Source of the DNA: Chloroflexota bacterium
GTDB taxonomy: Bacteria; Vulcanimicrobiota; JAMCWD01
Direction: 5' to 3'
Assembly: GCA_023475345.1 (NCBI GenBank)
Contig: JAMCWD010000041.1
Coordinates: 39,626-103,625 of the forward strand
Length of the DNA stretch: 64,000 bases
Part shown: in pieces, positions 28,866-37,667 of the stretch
How positions within the stretch are numbered: the first letter of the stretch is position 1
Layout of the letters: the number at the start of each line of letters is the position of its first letter
Position numbers and translations under genes: made by a program
The notes under the pieces: model-generated
What the model was told of the DNA's origin: nothing
The model's input: only the letters and a program-made list of their open reading frames with translations
Database searches by the model: none

Positions 28866-29423
28866 ATGGCAGATATGAATATTCCTAAAGCCGGTTCCGG
28901 ATTCCAATATATATTTTCTGAAGATGCCCAAATTAAAAAAACATACAAACCTGCTGAAAAAGAGATTAAACACCTTATGGCCGAAGGTGACAAAATTCAG
29001 ATGCATCAATGGGATCGGGAGCCTAAGGATAAAGAGCTTGAAAACATGAAGCAGGCATCACAAAAATTTCAGGAGGCTTCAAAACTTTCTCACAAGATTA
29101 GCAATCAAAATTTATATAATGAAAGCGCCTCCAAAGCAATATCCGAACAAATCACTATGGCGGATCCATCACTTCACTTACTCGATAAGAAAGCAGCTCT
29201 TTTAGAGCTTAACAAAGCAATGGAATTGGCAAAACTGGAAACCGGTAATTACGCGTCTGATGCTGCACCTATCAAGAATGCAATGTATGAATTAGACCAT
29301 CCAGTCGGCCCGGACTGCCTGTCGGCTCCTCCCCCGGTCGGCGGAGGCTGCGGCATCAATCCTCATCATCAGCCTGTGCCGTCGCCGGTTCATATTCCGA
29401 TCGATGGAGGCGTTGTCAACTAA
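28866..29423 (+). CDS. candidate radical-SAM substrate peptide (185 residues)
   Basis: I do not recognise a family. Residues 1-145 are charged, helical and cysteine-free (for example DKELENMKQASQKFQEASKL). The last 40 residues change abruptly to Pro/Gly/His-rich sequence, GPDCLSAPPPVGGGCGINP then HHQPVPSPVHIPIDGGVVN. The only cysteines are C151 and C162. It is followed after 24 bp by a radical SAM/SPASM enzyme with a PqqD-like N-terminus, and has a consensus promoter of its own. Inference: a long leader plus a C-terminal core that could receive a Cys thioether cross-link. The alternative is a small structural protein with an unrelated neighbour. Confidence 0.6.
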   Translation: MADMNIPKAGSGFQYIFSEDAQIKKTYKPAEKEIKHLMAEGDKIQMHQWDREPKDKELENMKQASQKFQEASKLSHKISNQNLYNESASKAISEQITMADPSLHLLDKKAALLELNKAMELAKLETGNYASDAAPIKNAMYELDHPVGPDCLSAPPPVGGGCGINPHHQPVPSPVHIPIDGGVVN

Positions 29424-29447
29424 GTCCCGCTAATTTAACTCTTTAAG

Positions 29448-30743
29448 ATGAAAAAAAATGAAAACTCTTTCCGTTATCTTGGACGGAAAGAGTTTTTTGG
29501 TTCCATTGTATATGACCGTTACCGGAAACTTTTCTTTCCTCTGGATCACATCTCCACTATTATCCTTGATTTCCTGCCCCGACTTGATTTAGATGAAATC
29601 TATCAAGCTATGAAAAAAAACTTTTCAGAAGAAAAAGTTCAAAAAAACATTGAAAGCCTTATCTCCATTCACGCTATAAATGACGAAAACATGCCCGATG
29701 TCGAATTGATAAAAGCAGAAATTCCGCCCGAAGGGATGCTGTCGGCCCCCTTAAGACTTTACATCAGCATCACAAACGCCTGTAACCTCCGTTGTAAGCA
29801 TTGCCTCAACACGTCTTTCGAAACGCTCTCAGGCGAACTCAGTTTTGAAGAAATTCATGAAATCTTCAAGGAAATGCAGAGTCTGGGGATACCCGAGATA
29901 AGTATAGGTGGCGGGGAGCCTTTCCTGCGTCAGGATTTTCCGGACATCATAGCTCTTGCGGAAAAAATGGATCTTAATATATCCATTGCAACCAACGGGC
30001 TGCTGATCACGGAAAAAATCGCAAAACAGCTTGCATCGTTTGACAACATCAAGTACATTGCACTCAGCCTGGAAGGGGCAAAGCCGGAAACACACGACTA
30101 TATAAGGGGTAAAGGTACTTTCAGGCGTGTTATAAGAGCCCTCTCCATTCTTAAAAAACACAGCGGGCAGCATGTAAACTTACACTTTACAATTCAAAAA
30201 CACAACTTCAATGAAACAGAGCAGATTTTTTCGCTCTCACATGAGCTGCCTGCTGACAGTCTCGGCATGAAAATATTAATTCCATGCGGTAATGCGGCAA
30301 TAAACCGGGAATTGATCCTTTCTCATGAGGAATTCATTCATGCACTTAAAAAGATGCACGAGCTTGCCATCACGTCCACAAAACCGTCTTTCGTCCCGTT
30401 ATATTACCCGCCAGGATCAACCAGGATACTCTATCCCCACTTCGGTTGTGGAGCGGCTAATGTAACTTGCGGGATAACGGCACTGGGGGAAATGCTGCCT
30501 TGCAACTTCCTCCCGGCGGAATTCGGCGGAGAAAGTATCAGGCGGAAAAGCATAAAAGAAATATGGCGCACAAACCCGTCATTTAAGAAATTAAGAAGCT
30601 TGAAAGGCAACCCAAAATGCCTTGCCTGTAAGTACTACAGCTTTTGCAGGGGTCATTGTAGGGCCAGCGCCTTATACTTTCACGGTGATATTGAGGCACC
30701 CGATCTATACTGCTGCCGCGAAGAAGAACTGCATTTTTCTTAG
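29448..30743 (+). CDS. radical SAM/SPASM peptide-modifying enzyme with RRE-like N-terminus
   Basis: A 431-residue enzyme. Residues 1-85 look like a PqqD-type peptide-recognition domain (RYLGRKEFFGSIVYDRYRKL, a beta hairpin, then helices). The radical SAM cluster motif is C112-x3-C116-x2-C119 (ACNLRCKHC), followed by SIGGGEPFLRQD. The C-terminal SPASM region has cysteines in FGCGAANVTCG, MLPCNF, KCLACKYYSFCRGHC and YCC, enough for auxiliary 4Fe-4S clusters. This layout fits thioether- or carbon-bond-forming RiPP maturases. The first 16 codons contain a terminator-like hairpin (29461-29498). It ends 10 bp from a convergent small gene. Confidence 0.88.
   Translation: MKKNENSFRYLGRKEFFGSIVYDRYRKLFFPLDHISTIILDFLPRLDLDEIYQAMKKNFSEEKVQKNIESLISIHAINDENMPDVELIKAEIPPEGMLSAPLRLYISITNACNLRCKHCLNTSFETLSGELSFEEIHEIFKEMQSLGIPEISIGGGEPFLRQDFPDIIALAEKMDLNISIATNGLLITEKIAKQLASFDNIKYIALSLEGAKPETHDYIRGKGTFRRVIRALSILKKHSGQHVNLHFTIQKHNFNETEQIFSLSHELPADSLGMKILIPCGNAAINRELILSHEEFIHALKKMHELAITSTKPSFVPLYYPPGSTRILYPHFGCGAANVTCGITALGEMLPCNFLPAEFGGESIRRKSIKEIWRTNPSFKKLRSLKGNPKCLACKYYSFCRGHCRASALYFHGDIEAPDLYCCREEELHFS
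29461..29498 (+). terminator. terminator-like hairpin inside the start of the maturase gene
   Basis: AAAACTCTTTCCGT (29461-29474) and its exact complement (29483-29496) form a perfect 14-bp stem around an 8-base loop, ending in TTTTTT. It begins in codon 5 of the radical SAM gene and encodes part of its conserved N-terminus. It could act as an attenuator, making much more substrate transcript than enzyme transcript, and may also limit ribosome access. Confidence 0.8.
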
Positions 30744-30753
30744 TATAACGGCT

Positions 30754-30915
30754 TTATCCTTTTTTCTTCTTAAAGAAAAGATAGTATCCGTCTGCGCATA
30801 CAAGCTCCCAGCCTTCATCCCCCACTATGGCAAGCTCAGGACTGGCTGAAAGATAATCCTTGTCAATCCATGTTATCTTCCTTAAATCGATTGTCAGGTA
30901 TTCCCACTTATCCAT
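30754..30915 (-). CDS. small DUF4177-like protein
   Basis: A 53-residue protein. Start ATG at 30915 with GGAGG at 30925-30921; a nearer ATG at 30919 runs into a stop after three codons. The sequence begins MDKWEYLTIDLRKITW and contains DEGWELVCADGYYLFFKKKK. That matches DUF4177-type small proteins: WEY at the start, GWELV in the middle, a YYLFFK ending. Function unknown. Convergent with the radical SAM gene. Confidence 0.7.
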   Translation of the reverse strand: MDKWEYLTIDLRKITWIDKDYLSASPELAIVGDEGWELVCADGYYLFFKKKKG

Positions 30916-31192
30916 CCATGCCTCCTTACATGATTTGTCACCTTATCCCGAAAAAACGGGCACGGAGTCAAACTGCTTTTTGGAGTTTTCCGAAGGCAAC
31001 CGGACTGTTGTATCCCGGAAATGAATGCTTCCCTTTCCTGTTATAAGTTACTTCGATGTTCTTGAAAATTTTACTCCTTGTCTCAAAGCCGGTATTAAAT
31101 TTTTTAAATACACCAACCCGGGTTTTTGTCTGTCGGATATATGAAGTTTATTTTTTGTTTTCAGCATCCGAAATTTGGTATTGTGCAGGAAG

Positions 31193-31996
31193 TTATTCCT
31201 CTTCGTCTTTGACGGCGCGGAGGCGGGGAGCTTCGTCAAGCTCTTCCAGGTTGAGCTCCGAATACCGGGGAGGGGGCCATTCGACCGGCTCGTCTTTGCC
31301 GGGTGTAATTATCTCTTCTTCCTCATATCCAATGTAAGCTTTCGCTTCTATTTCATCGAGCGGGGACTCGTCGAAACCGGCGGGAGCTTCTTTATCTATT
31401 AAAGTATCTTTCCCGATTATTTTCCTGCTGGATTCAAGCCAGTCAAGCTGGCTCCTCAGTAAGTTTTCAAACTGGAGGTAAAATCTTTCTTTCGTTCTTT
31501 CCAGTGCGGCAACCTCGTTTTTTATGCGGGACAATTCGGAAGTCTGGCTTTCCTGTGCCATCGAATCGATCCGCTTCATATCGACTTCTTTCAATTTTTC
31601 CGCCCAGCGGGTTTTCATAACCTCGGCTTCGTACTTGGCCCTGTTTATTATCTCGTCGGCCTCACACTTCGCATTTTCAATTATACTGCGGGTGGTCTTG
31701 CCGATGCCTTCCAGGGTTGAAGGCTCGTGCCCGGCAGGCTCGGGCGGAGCCGTTTCGGAATTGATCGGGATTACCGCGCCTTCCCTGACCGACTGGCGCA
31801 ATAGGTTTATCTCATGGTCTTTCAGCGCCATCTTTTCTCGTATTTCCTTGTTTTCAAGATACAACAGTTCGAAATTTTTCTCCATTACATCAAGGAAACT
31901 ATCAACCTCATCCTCGTTGTATCCGCGAAAAGCAAGGCTGAATTTCCTGTTATGGATATCGACGGGAGTGATCCTTTCAAACCCTTCTTCCGCCAC
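31193..31996 (-). CDS. DivIVA-like cell-pole/division protein
   Basis: A 267-residue protein starting at GTG 31996 with GGAGG upstream. The N-terminal segment ITPVDIHNRKFSLAFRGYNEDEVDSFLDVMEKNFELL is the DivIVA lipid-binding and coiled-coil start. A second coiled coil (about 108-185) follows, with an acidic, Pro-containing tail. DivIVA proteins mark negatively curved membrane and recruit division or envelope factors. The gene is last in yggS-sepF-divIVA, the order known from Gram-positive division clusters but lacking ylmG and ylmH. Confidence 0.88.
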   Translation of the reverse strand: MAEEGFERITPVDIHNRKFSLAFRGYNEDEVDSFLDVMEKNFELLYLENKEIREKMALKDHEINLLRQSVREGAVIPINSETAPPEPAGHEPSTLEGIGKTTRSIIENAKCEADEIINRAKYEAEVMKTRWAEKLKEVDMKRIDSMAQESQTSELSRIKNEVAALERTKERFYLQFENLLRSQLDWLESSRKIIGKDTLIDKEAPAGFDESPLDEIEAKAYIGYEEEEIITPGKDEPVEWPPPRYSELNLEELDEAPRLRAVKDEEE

Positions 31997-32119
31997 AGCG
32001 CCTCCGGTAAAAATGAATTTTAATATAAATTCTACAGGTTACTATATTTTCCCTCCGGGGAGATGATTCATAAAAATAAATTCAAAGATGAACAGCGGCA
32101 GGATAATTTTTTGTAAAGG

Positions 32120-32581
32120 CTATGAAGGGAAGCTTTCTCTCTTTCCCATATCCTTGCGGCCGGGGAAGCGTATCTCTATCGAGCTTGGAGTGAAGAGGTA
32201 GATGTGGTCTGTAACGTTGATCATGTGGCCGTCCTCGGCATAATTGATGCCGTAAAGGAAATCGATAATGCGGCGGGCAAGCTCCGTATCGGCCCTGGCC
32301 ATGTTAAGCAGTACGGGGGTTTTTCTTTTAAGCTGCTCGGCGATTTGAATGGCTTCGGCATAAGATGTCGGCTCCAGCACTATTATCGAAGGCTTCTTCG
32401 AGGGAACCAGCGAAAGGAGATTCCCTCCTTTTTTAGCCGATGGGGCAGGCACGGGCAGTTCCATGCCGGGCTTTCTCTCATCTATTGTAGAGGGACTGGT
32501 CGTCATTTCGTTATCGGAGTAATAGCGGTCTTCTACTTCTTCCTCTTCCAGGGCGAAAAACCTCCGGATCTTATCGAGCAT
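32120..32581 (-). CDS. sepF: cell division protein SepF
   Basis: A 153-residue FtsZ-bundling membrane anchor. It has the amphipathic N-terminus MLDKIRRFFALEEEE, a variable linker, then the SepF core IIVLEPTSYAEAIQIAEQLKRKTPVLLNMARADTELARRIIDFLYGINYAEDGHM and a final NVTDHIYLFTPSSIEI. Core residues match the family (G in YGINY, DG, F in LFTP). It lies between yggS and divIVA on the same strand. Confidence 0.94.
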   Translation of the reverse strand: MLDKIRRFFALEEEEVEDRYYSDNEMTTSPSTIDERKPGMELPVPAPSAKKGGNLLSLVPSKKPSIIVLEPTSYAEAIQIAEQLKRKTPVLLNMARADTELARRIIDFLYGINYAEDGHMINVTDHIYLFTPSSIEIRFPGRKDMGKRESFPS

Positions 32582-32634
32582 ATTCTAGCCCCCCTTGTAC
32601 TGATGGATCGTATTTTATATTCTTCATCCGGCGT

Positions 32635-33320
32635 TTATTTCCTTTCGCCGAATATGGCTCTGCCTATTCTGACCATTGTAGCGCCTTCTTCTATCGCCGT
32701 CTCGTAATCTCCGCTCATGCCCATCGAGAGATGCCGGCCTTTCCATGACGGGAAGCCTTCCGTGTTCATGCTCTGAAAAAGGGCGGCCAGCCTGCGGAAA
32801 AAGGGTCTGCTTTCCTGCGGGTCGTCGGAATAGGGAGGCATACACATAAGCCCCTGCACCTGTGCGCCTTTCAGTTCCCCTGCCGCCTCAAGCAGGCGGG
32901 GGATATCATCGGGCGAGAGGCCGAACTTCGTATCTTCTCCCCCGACATTAACTTCAAGCAATACCGGGACCTCGATGCCCAGCGCCTCACCCCTGGCGCT
33001 TATGCGCCGGAGCAGGTTCAGTGAATCGACCGAATGGATCATTGAAAAAAGATCTATTGCCGGGTTCACCTTGTTTTGCTGGAGATGGCCGATAAAATGC
33101 CATTTCAAGCCGTCCGGGCACAGGGGAATTTTTGTCCTTGCTTCCTGGAGATAATTTTCGCCGGCATCAAGGAGTCCTGCATCGTAAGCAAGGCGTATCC
33201 TTTCAGGCTCCACCGTCTTAACGATGCCAATCAAAGTTACCGAACCGGGATCCCGCCCGGCCCTTTCCGCTGCAGCAGTTATTTTTCGCCTGACTTCCAG
33301 CAGGTTTTCCTTTACCCCAT
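32635..33320 (-). CDS. YggS/PLPBP pyridoxal-phosphate protein, apparent frameshift near start
   Basis: PLP-homeostasis protein. The long open frame (from TTG at 33234) lacks the first 30 or so residues. In the same frame upstream one reads VKENLLEVRRKITAAAERAG and RDPGSVTLIGIVKTV, the normal YggS N-terminus with the PLP-binding Lys, but no start codon exists there. An ATG at 33320 with AAGGAG upstream reads ATG GGG TAA. One extra G in the G4 run (33318-33315) would restore a 228-residue protein. So this is either a sequencing deletion in a homopolymer or a real frameshift. Remaining motifs are normal (HFIGHLQQNK, SMGMSGDYETAIEEGATMVRIG). Confidence 0.85.
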
Positions 33321-33338
33321 TTGCCGGATCTCCTTATT

Positions 33339-33370
33339 AAAAAACATGAGGCGCCCTTACGGACGCCTCA
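33339..33370 (-). terminator. intrinsic terminator after the pilT-like gene
   Basis: On the minus strand TGAGGCG...CGCCTCA (33370-33347), extended inward by TCCG and GGGC, is followed by TGTTTTTTAA. It separates the pilT-like transcript from yggS-sepF-divIVA. Confidence 0.8.
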
Positions 33371-33395
33371 ATTAAATTTGTTATTTTCCCATCGA

Positions 33396-35393
33396 TCAGA
33401 GCCAGCTCATCAGGCTGTCTTCCGAGATATTGGTGCCGCCCGCCGTGTGGCCCTCCACGGTAAGCCTGAATTCCGTGGGCTGGTCTGCATGGAAAAGCGC
33501 CTCTTCCTTTGTTATAAGCCCCGCCTGGTAAAGCCGCGTTAATGACGTGGTAAATGTCTGCATGCCTTCTGAAACTCCCTGGACCAGGTACTGGTATATC
33601 TCCGAGGTTTCGCCCGTCTGGATAAGGCTGGCTACCGTCGGGGACGACAGGAGCACTTCCACCGCCGGGACACGGCCTTCGCCGTCCGCCCGGGTGAGCA
33701 GGCGCTGTGATACGATGCCTCTCAACGTGCTTGCAAGCAGCACCTGGATCTGTTTCTGGGCGTCGCCTTTGAACGTTTCAAGGATGCGGTCAATCGCCTG
33801 GACGGTATTCGTTGTATGGAGAGTGGACAATACAAGGTGGCCTGTTTCGGCCGCCTGGATGGCGGTCATTATCGTTTCCGGGTCTCTCATTTCGCCTATC
33901 AGTATGACGTTGGGATCCTCGCGTAGAGCCATTTTCAGGGCTTTGGGGAAAGATTCTGAATCGTTGCCGATTTCTCTCTGTGTAACTATGCTGAGCTTAT
34001 CTACATGTGTAAATTCGATGGGGTCTTCGATGGTTATGATGTGGAGCTTGCGGGTGTTATTGATGTAGTTAATCATGGAGGCAAGCGTCGTGGATTTCCC
34101 GGCGCCTGCAGGTCCCGTAACCAGGACGAGGCCGTTGGGATAACTTGCAAGCCTTTCCAGCACCTTGGGCAGGTTCAACTCTTCAAAGTTCGGTATGTCC
34201 TGGACAAGCATACGGAAAGCCGCGCTTACCGTTCCGCGCGTCAAAAACGTATTCACCCTGAAACGCGCTTCCGGGAGAGCATAAGCCAGATCAAGCTCGT
34301 GCCCGTTCATCAGGAGGCGGCGTTTTTCAATGGACAGTAGAGTAAAGATCAACTGCTTACAATCATCCGCAGAAAGAATTTTTTCGCCGACGGGCACCAA
34401 TTCCCCATCGAGGCGGACGGTGGGAGGTGTGCCTTCCTTGATATGGAGGTCGGAAGCGCCATGTTTTATCATGACGCGCAGCAGGTCGTTCAGGTCGAAT
34501 TCCAGGTTTTCCGAGCAGGGAGCCTCAATTGAGGATTCTCCCATTTCAAGCCCCGTCATGGTGCCTGTTAAAGATTTAACTTTATCATCAAGCTGGGACG
34601 CAAGGCGGGTGGCTATAGTTATTTTTTCAAGGCTGTCTTCTACTTTTTTTGCGCCGTCGCTGACCCCTTTCAACAAATCGCCGTATTTCTTGCTGGTATC
34701 GGAGAGCTTGCTTTCAAGCTCTTCCACCTTTTTCAGCGCGTCCCTGGAGCGGCTGAGCGCTCCCTCCGTGCCTTCCAGGGCGGTTTCCAGTTTCTTAATG
34801 AGTTCTTCGCCCTTTTCGGAAGTGGATTTGGATATTTCCGAAAGAGATTTCTCCGCCGAATTGAGGCGGGAACCGGTCTGCTCGATGAATGTATTTATCT
34901 TTTTTATTTCAGTTTTCAGTTCGCGTTCCACCGATTCGGAGAGTTTCCTGGCTTCGTCCGATGTCCCGGCTATTTTTGTTTCCAGGACGCTTATTTTTTT
35001 CCCGACTTCTTCGAGGAGAGCTTTGCCTTCTTCCTGCGATTTTTTGACGGCCCCGATTTCTGCGGTTTTATCCGAGAGTTCCTTAAGCTGGGAATTTACC
35101 CCGCCGACGGAAGCCGATAATTTTTCGGATTGTTCCGCAAGCTTCCTTATTGCACCGAGTTCTTCATTGAAGCGCTGCTCGAACCCGGTCCGAAATTCCT
35201 GGAGTTCTTCAATGGTTCCCAGGGCTTCTTCCATATTTTCTTTGGCTTCAGAAGCTTTTTCCTGGGCCAGCCTGGCATCCGCCATAGCCATTCCCAGAGC
35301 GCTTTTCAAATCTTCAACTTTTTTTGTTACTTCCTTCACTCTTTCCTCCGGCGTCATGCTCCCATCATTGCTGTCTCTCTTAAATTTAGCCAT
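33396..35393 (-). CDS. PilT-type retraction ATPase with long N-terminal coiled coil
   Basis: A 665-residue fusion. Residues 1 to about 290 are heptad-rich coiled coil with MCP/tropomyosin-like character (repeated KLSE, LEEVGKKISVLETKI and similar). Residues about 295-650 are a full PilT/GspE ATPase: GASDLHIKEGTPPTVRLDGELV, Walker A GPAGAGKST, EDPIEF, the Asp/Walker B region VILIGEMRDPETI, and HLVLSTLHTTNTVQAIDRI. Ordinary PilT is about 350-380 residues and lacks the coiled coil. No pilus genes are adjacent. It may link retraction force to a partner, or work outside pili. ATG 35393 is the chosen start (GGAAGG site); GTG 35405 is possible. Confidence 0.88.
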   Translation of the reverse strand: MAKFKRDSNDGSMTPEERVKEVTKKVEDLKSALGMAMADARLAQEKASEAKENMEEALGTIEELQEFRTGFEQRFNEELGAIRKLAEQSEKLSASVGGVNSQLKELSDKTAEIGAVKKSQEEGKALLEEVGKKISVLETKIAGTSDEARKLSESVERELKTEIKKINTFIEQTGSRLNSAEKSLSEISKSTSEKGEELIKKLETALEGTEGALSRSRDALKKVEELESKLSDTSKKYGDLLKGVSDGAKKVEDSLEKITIATRLASQLDDKVKSLTGTMTGLEMGESSIEAPCSENLEFDLNDLLRVMIKHGASDLHIKEGTPPTVRLDGELVPVGEKILSADDCKQLIFTLLSIEKRRLLMNGHELDLAYALPEARFRVNTFLTRGTVSAAFRMLVQDIPNFEELNLPKVLERLASYPNGLVLVTGPAGAGKSTTLASMINYINNTRKLHIITIEDPIEFTHVDKLSIVTQREIGNDSESFPKALKMALREDPNVILIGEMRDPETIMTAIQAAETGHLVLSTLHTTNTVQAIDRILETFKGDAQKQIQVLLASTLRGIVSQRLLTRADGEGRVPAVEVLLSSPTVASLIQTGETSEIYQYLVQGVSEGMQTFTTSLTRLYQAGLITKEEALFHADQPTEFRLTVEGHTAGGTNISEDSLMSWL

Positions 35394-35445
35394 AATCCTT
35401 CCCACCTCTTCTTATAAGGTTTTTCAATACGAAAAAACCTTCACT

Positions 35446-35474
35446 ATAATATCAAAAATACAAAACCCGTGCAA
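35446..35474 (-). promoter_or_regulatory. promoter of the pilT-like gene, with a 5' hairpin downstream
   Basis: On the minus strand TTGCAC (35474-35469), 17 bases, TATTAT (35451-35446). The leader then contains a perfect 9-bp hairpin, AAGGTTTTT and AAAAACCTT (35441-35416), before the ribosome site. Confidence 0.55.
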
Positions 35475-35531
35475 TAATTAATAATACACTTAATAATCCG
35501 ATTATCCTCCTGGCAGGCTATATCTTTTATA

Positions 35532-37052
35532 TCAGCCCGTTTCGCCGAGGGAATCCGCAAGGCCGCAGGCAGTTAATTTATCGATCATTTCAACGGCTTT
35601 TTCAATAGCGTCCTTCGGCGGGCGGTCTTCCTTGAATTCGGGCACCTCTTTGCGGAGCATATCATATAATTTCTTAAGGGCGCGCGGGGGATGCCCTTCT
35701 TTATAACCGGCGGCTTCGGCGGCGACTATCCATTCGATTGCCAGTATGTAACGGAGCTTTGCGATCATCTGGGATAGCTTCAGGCACGAAAACAATCCCA
35801 TGCTCACATGGTCTTCCTGGCCTGCGGACGTCGGGATGCTGTCTATGCTCGAAGGGTGGGCCAGTACCTTGTTTTCGGATACCAGGGCGGCGGCGGTGTA
35901 CTGGCACAACATGAGCCCCGATGAAAGTCCTTCTTCTTTTGCGAGGAACCTAGGGAGGCCGCTGTACGAGGAATCGAGCATCTTGTAAGTCCTGCGCTCG
36001 GATATGCCTCCCAGGTAGCAGACCCCGACGGCAAGCGAATCGGCGGCCAATCCCAACGGAGCGCCGTGGAAATTGCCTCCGCTTATTATCTCTTCTTCAT
36101 CAGGGAATACCAGCGGGTTGTCCGTTACAGAATTTATCTCGATAACCAGCATGCGGCGTGCGAAATCATAGAGATCGTTGACAGGGCCGTGAACCTGGGG
36201 AATACAACGGAATGAATAGGAGTCCTGTACCCTGGGAAAAGAATTTATGTCCCGGCCTGAAAGAAATGCCAGGAGCCTTTCGGCTGACAGTTTTTGTCCC
36301 GGGTGGGGCCTTGCCGAAGAAACCAGTGGTGATAAAGCCGCCGGGTTGCCGCCTGTTGCATAAAAGCTGAGCGATGCTACGGCGTCTGCAAAGTAAAGGA
36401 GTGTTTCGAGATCTTTAAGGGCAAGGCATAATATGGACGACATGGCCTGCGTCCCGTTAATGAGGGCAAGACCTTCCTTGGGAGCAAGCCGGAGCGGCTC
36501 AAGGCCGGCCTTTTTAAGAGCCGAGGACGATCTCATGGTTTTTCCATGCCATGTAACCTCGCCTTCCCCCAGGAGGGCGGAGGCGAGATGTGCAAGCGGA
36601 GCCAGGTCGCCGCTTGCGCCGACCGATCCCCTTGACGGGACTACGGGCGTTATCCCCCGGTTCAAAAATTCGATCAGGGCATCGACTATCAGGGGGCGGA
36701 TACCGGAATTGCCGCGCGCAAGAGAATTCGCCCGCAGGAGCATCATCGCCCTGACGACTTCTTCTGTAAAAGGCGGCCCTACCCCCGCACAATGGCTTTT
36801 TATAAGGTTATGCTGGAGCTGTTCCTGTTCCCCCGGCGGGATAAGCACATCGCTCAGCCCTCCGAACCCAGTAGATATGCCGTAAACGATTTTTTCATCT
36901 TTAATCCAGCGGCCGACCAGTTTCAGAGACCGGTTCATTTTTTTTCGGGACTGGGGAGAAAGGCTTACACCGGCGCCTTCCAGTGCAACAGCCCGGACAT
37001 CTTCAAGGGACAGTTTTTCGCCGTCGATTATAACTGCTTCTTTTTTCTCCAT
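35532..37052 (-). CDS. hutH: histidine ammonia-lyase
   Basis: Converts L-histidine to urocanate (506 residues). The MIO prosthetic group forms from Ala-Ser-Gly in RGSVGASGDLAPLAH. Other conserved sites: VYGISTGFGGL, NLIKSHCAGVG, LRANSLARGNSGIR, QDSYSFRCIPQVHG, NSVTDNPL, GGNFHGAPLG. All are intact. No hutU, hutI or hutG lies beside it. Tyrosine- or phenylalanine-specific relatives share these motifs, but the H in KSHC favours histidine. The start is 2 bp from the upstream GNAT gene stop, so they form an operon. Confidence 0.93.
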   Translation of the reverse strand: MEKKEAVIIDGEKLSLEDVRAVALEGAGVSLSPQSRKKMNRSLKLVGRWIKDEKIVYGISTGFGGLSDVLIPPGEQEQLQHNLIKSHCAGVGPPFTEEVVRAMMLLRANSLARGNSGIRPLIVDALIEFLNRGITPVVPSRGSVGASGDLAPLAHLASALLGEGEVTWHGKTMRSSSALKKAGLEPLRLAPKEGLALINGTQAMSSILCLALKDLETLLYFADAVASLSFYATGGNPAALSPLVSSARPHPGQKLSAERLLAFLSGRDINSFPRVQDSYSFRCIPQVHGPVNDLYDFARRMLVIEINSVTDNPLVFPDEEEIISGGNFHGAPLGLAADSLAVGVCYLGGISERRTYKMLDSSYSGLPRFLAKEEGLSSGLMLCQYTAAALVSENKVLAHPSSIDSIPTSAGQEDHVSMGLFSCLKLSQMIAKLRYILAIEWIVAAEAAGYKEGHPPRALKKLYDMLRKEVPEFKEDRPPKDAIEKAVEMIDKLTACGLADSLGETG

Positions 37053-37054
37053 CT

Positions 37055-37549
37055 TTAATCCAGCCTTTTGAGCATTCTTTTTCTTTCTTCGGCATAGCCG
37101 TGCTTTTCGTAAAAATTCACCGCCCGCTTATTGTCGGTCGTTACTGCAAGGCCGATATATTTATGGCCGAGCGATTTTATGAATTCTTCCGCCTTTTCCA
37201 TCAGGAGGCTCCCTATGCCGCGGTTCCAGTATTCCGGCAGGACTGTCATATCGTAGATCCAGCCCTGTGCTTCCCCTGTTGACGATTCCTGCTGCCAGCC
37301 TACGGCCATTATGCTGCCGATAATTTTTCCGTCCCTGTCCTCGGCCATGAATATGCCTACATGGGTGCGGTCGATTATTTCAGGCAGTACGGCGAGGTCT
37401 TTCCTCCTGAATTCCCTGACATCATCGACCGTGGCGTCCCTCATGGGGGAAAGGCTGTAAATCATGCCTTCAACCGCCAGTTCGACGATGGCCGGAATGT
37501 CTTTGGCCCCGGCTCTGCGGATCTTTATATTTTCGTTCGTCGTATCCAT
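37055..37549 (-). CDS. GNAT N-acetyltransferase
   Basis: A 164-residue single-domain acetyltransferase. IYDMTVLPEYWNRGIGSLLMEKAEEFIKSLGHKYIGLAV carries the acetyl-CoA loop (NRGIGSLL), and TDNKRAVNFYEKHGYAEE is the usual C-terminal motif. Substrate unknown. It is immediately upstream of hutH on the same transcript, which may hint at amino-acid metabolism, but the link is weak. Confidence 0.85.
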   Translation of the reverse strand: MDTTNENIKIRRAGAKDIPAIVELAVEGMIYSLSPMRDATVDDVREFRRKDLAVLPEIIDRTHVGIFMAEDRDGKIIGSIMAVGWQQESSTGEAQGWIYDMTVLPEYWNRGIGSLLMEKAEEFIKSLGHKYIGLAVTTDNKRAVNFYEKHGYAEERKRMLKRLD

Positions 37550-37667
37550 CGTATTTGAATGGGAAAACTTCCCTGGACTGATGTTGAACTCCTTCTATGC
37601 GATAAGCCGGGAGAAAACGGATCGCGGGCATTATTTGCCGGGCGTCGGCCGTTAAAAATCGATCCCG

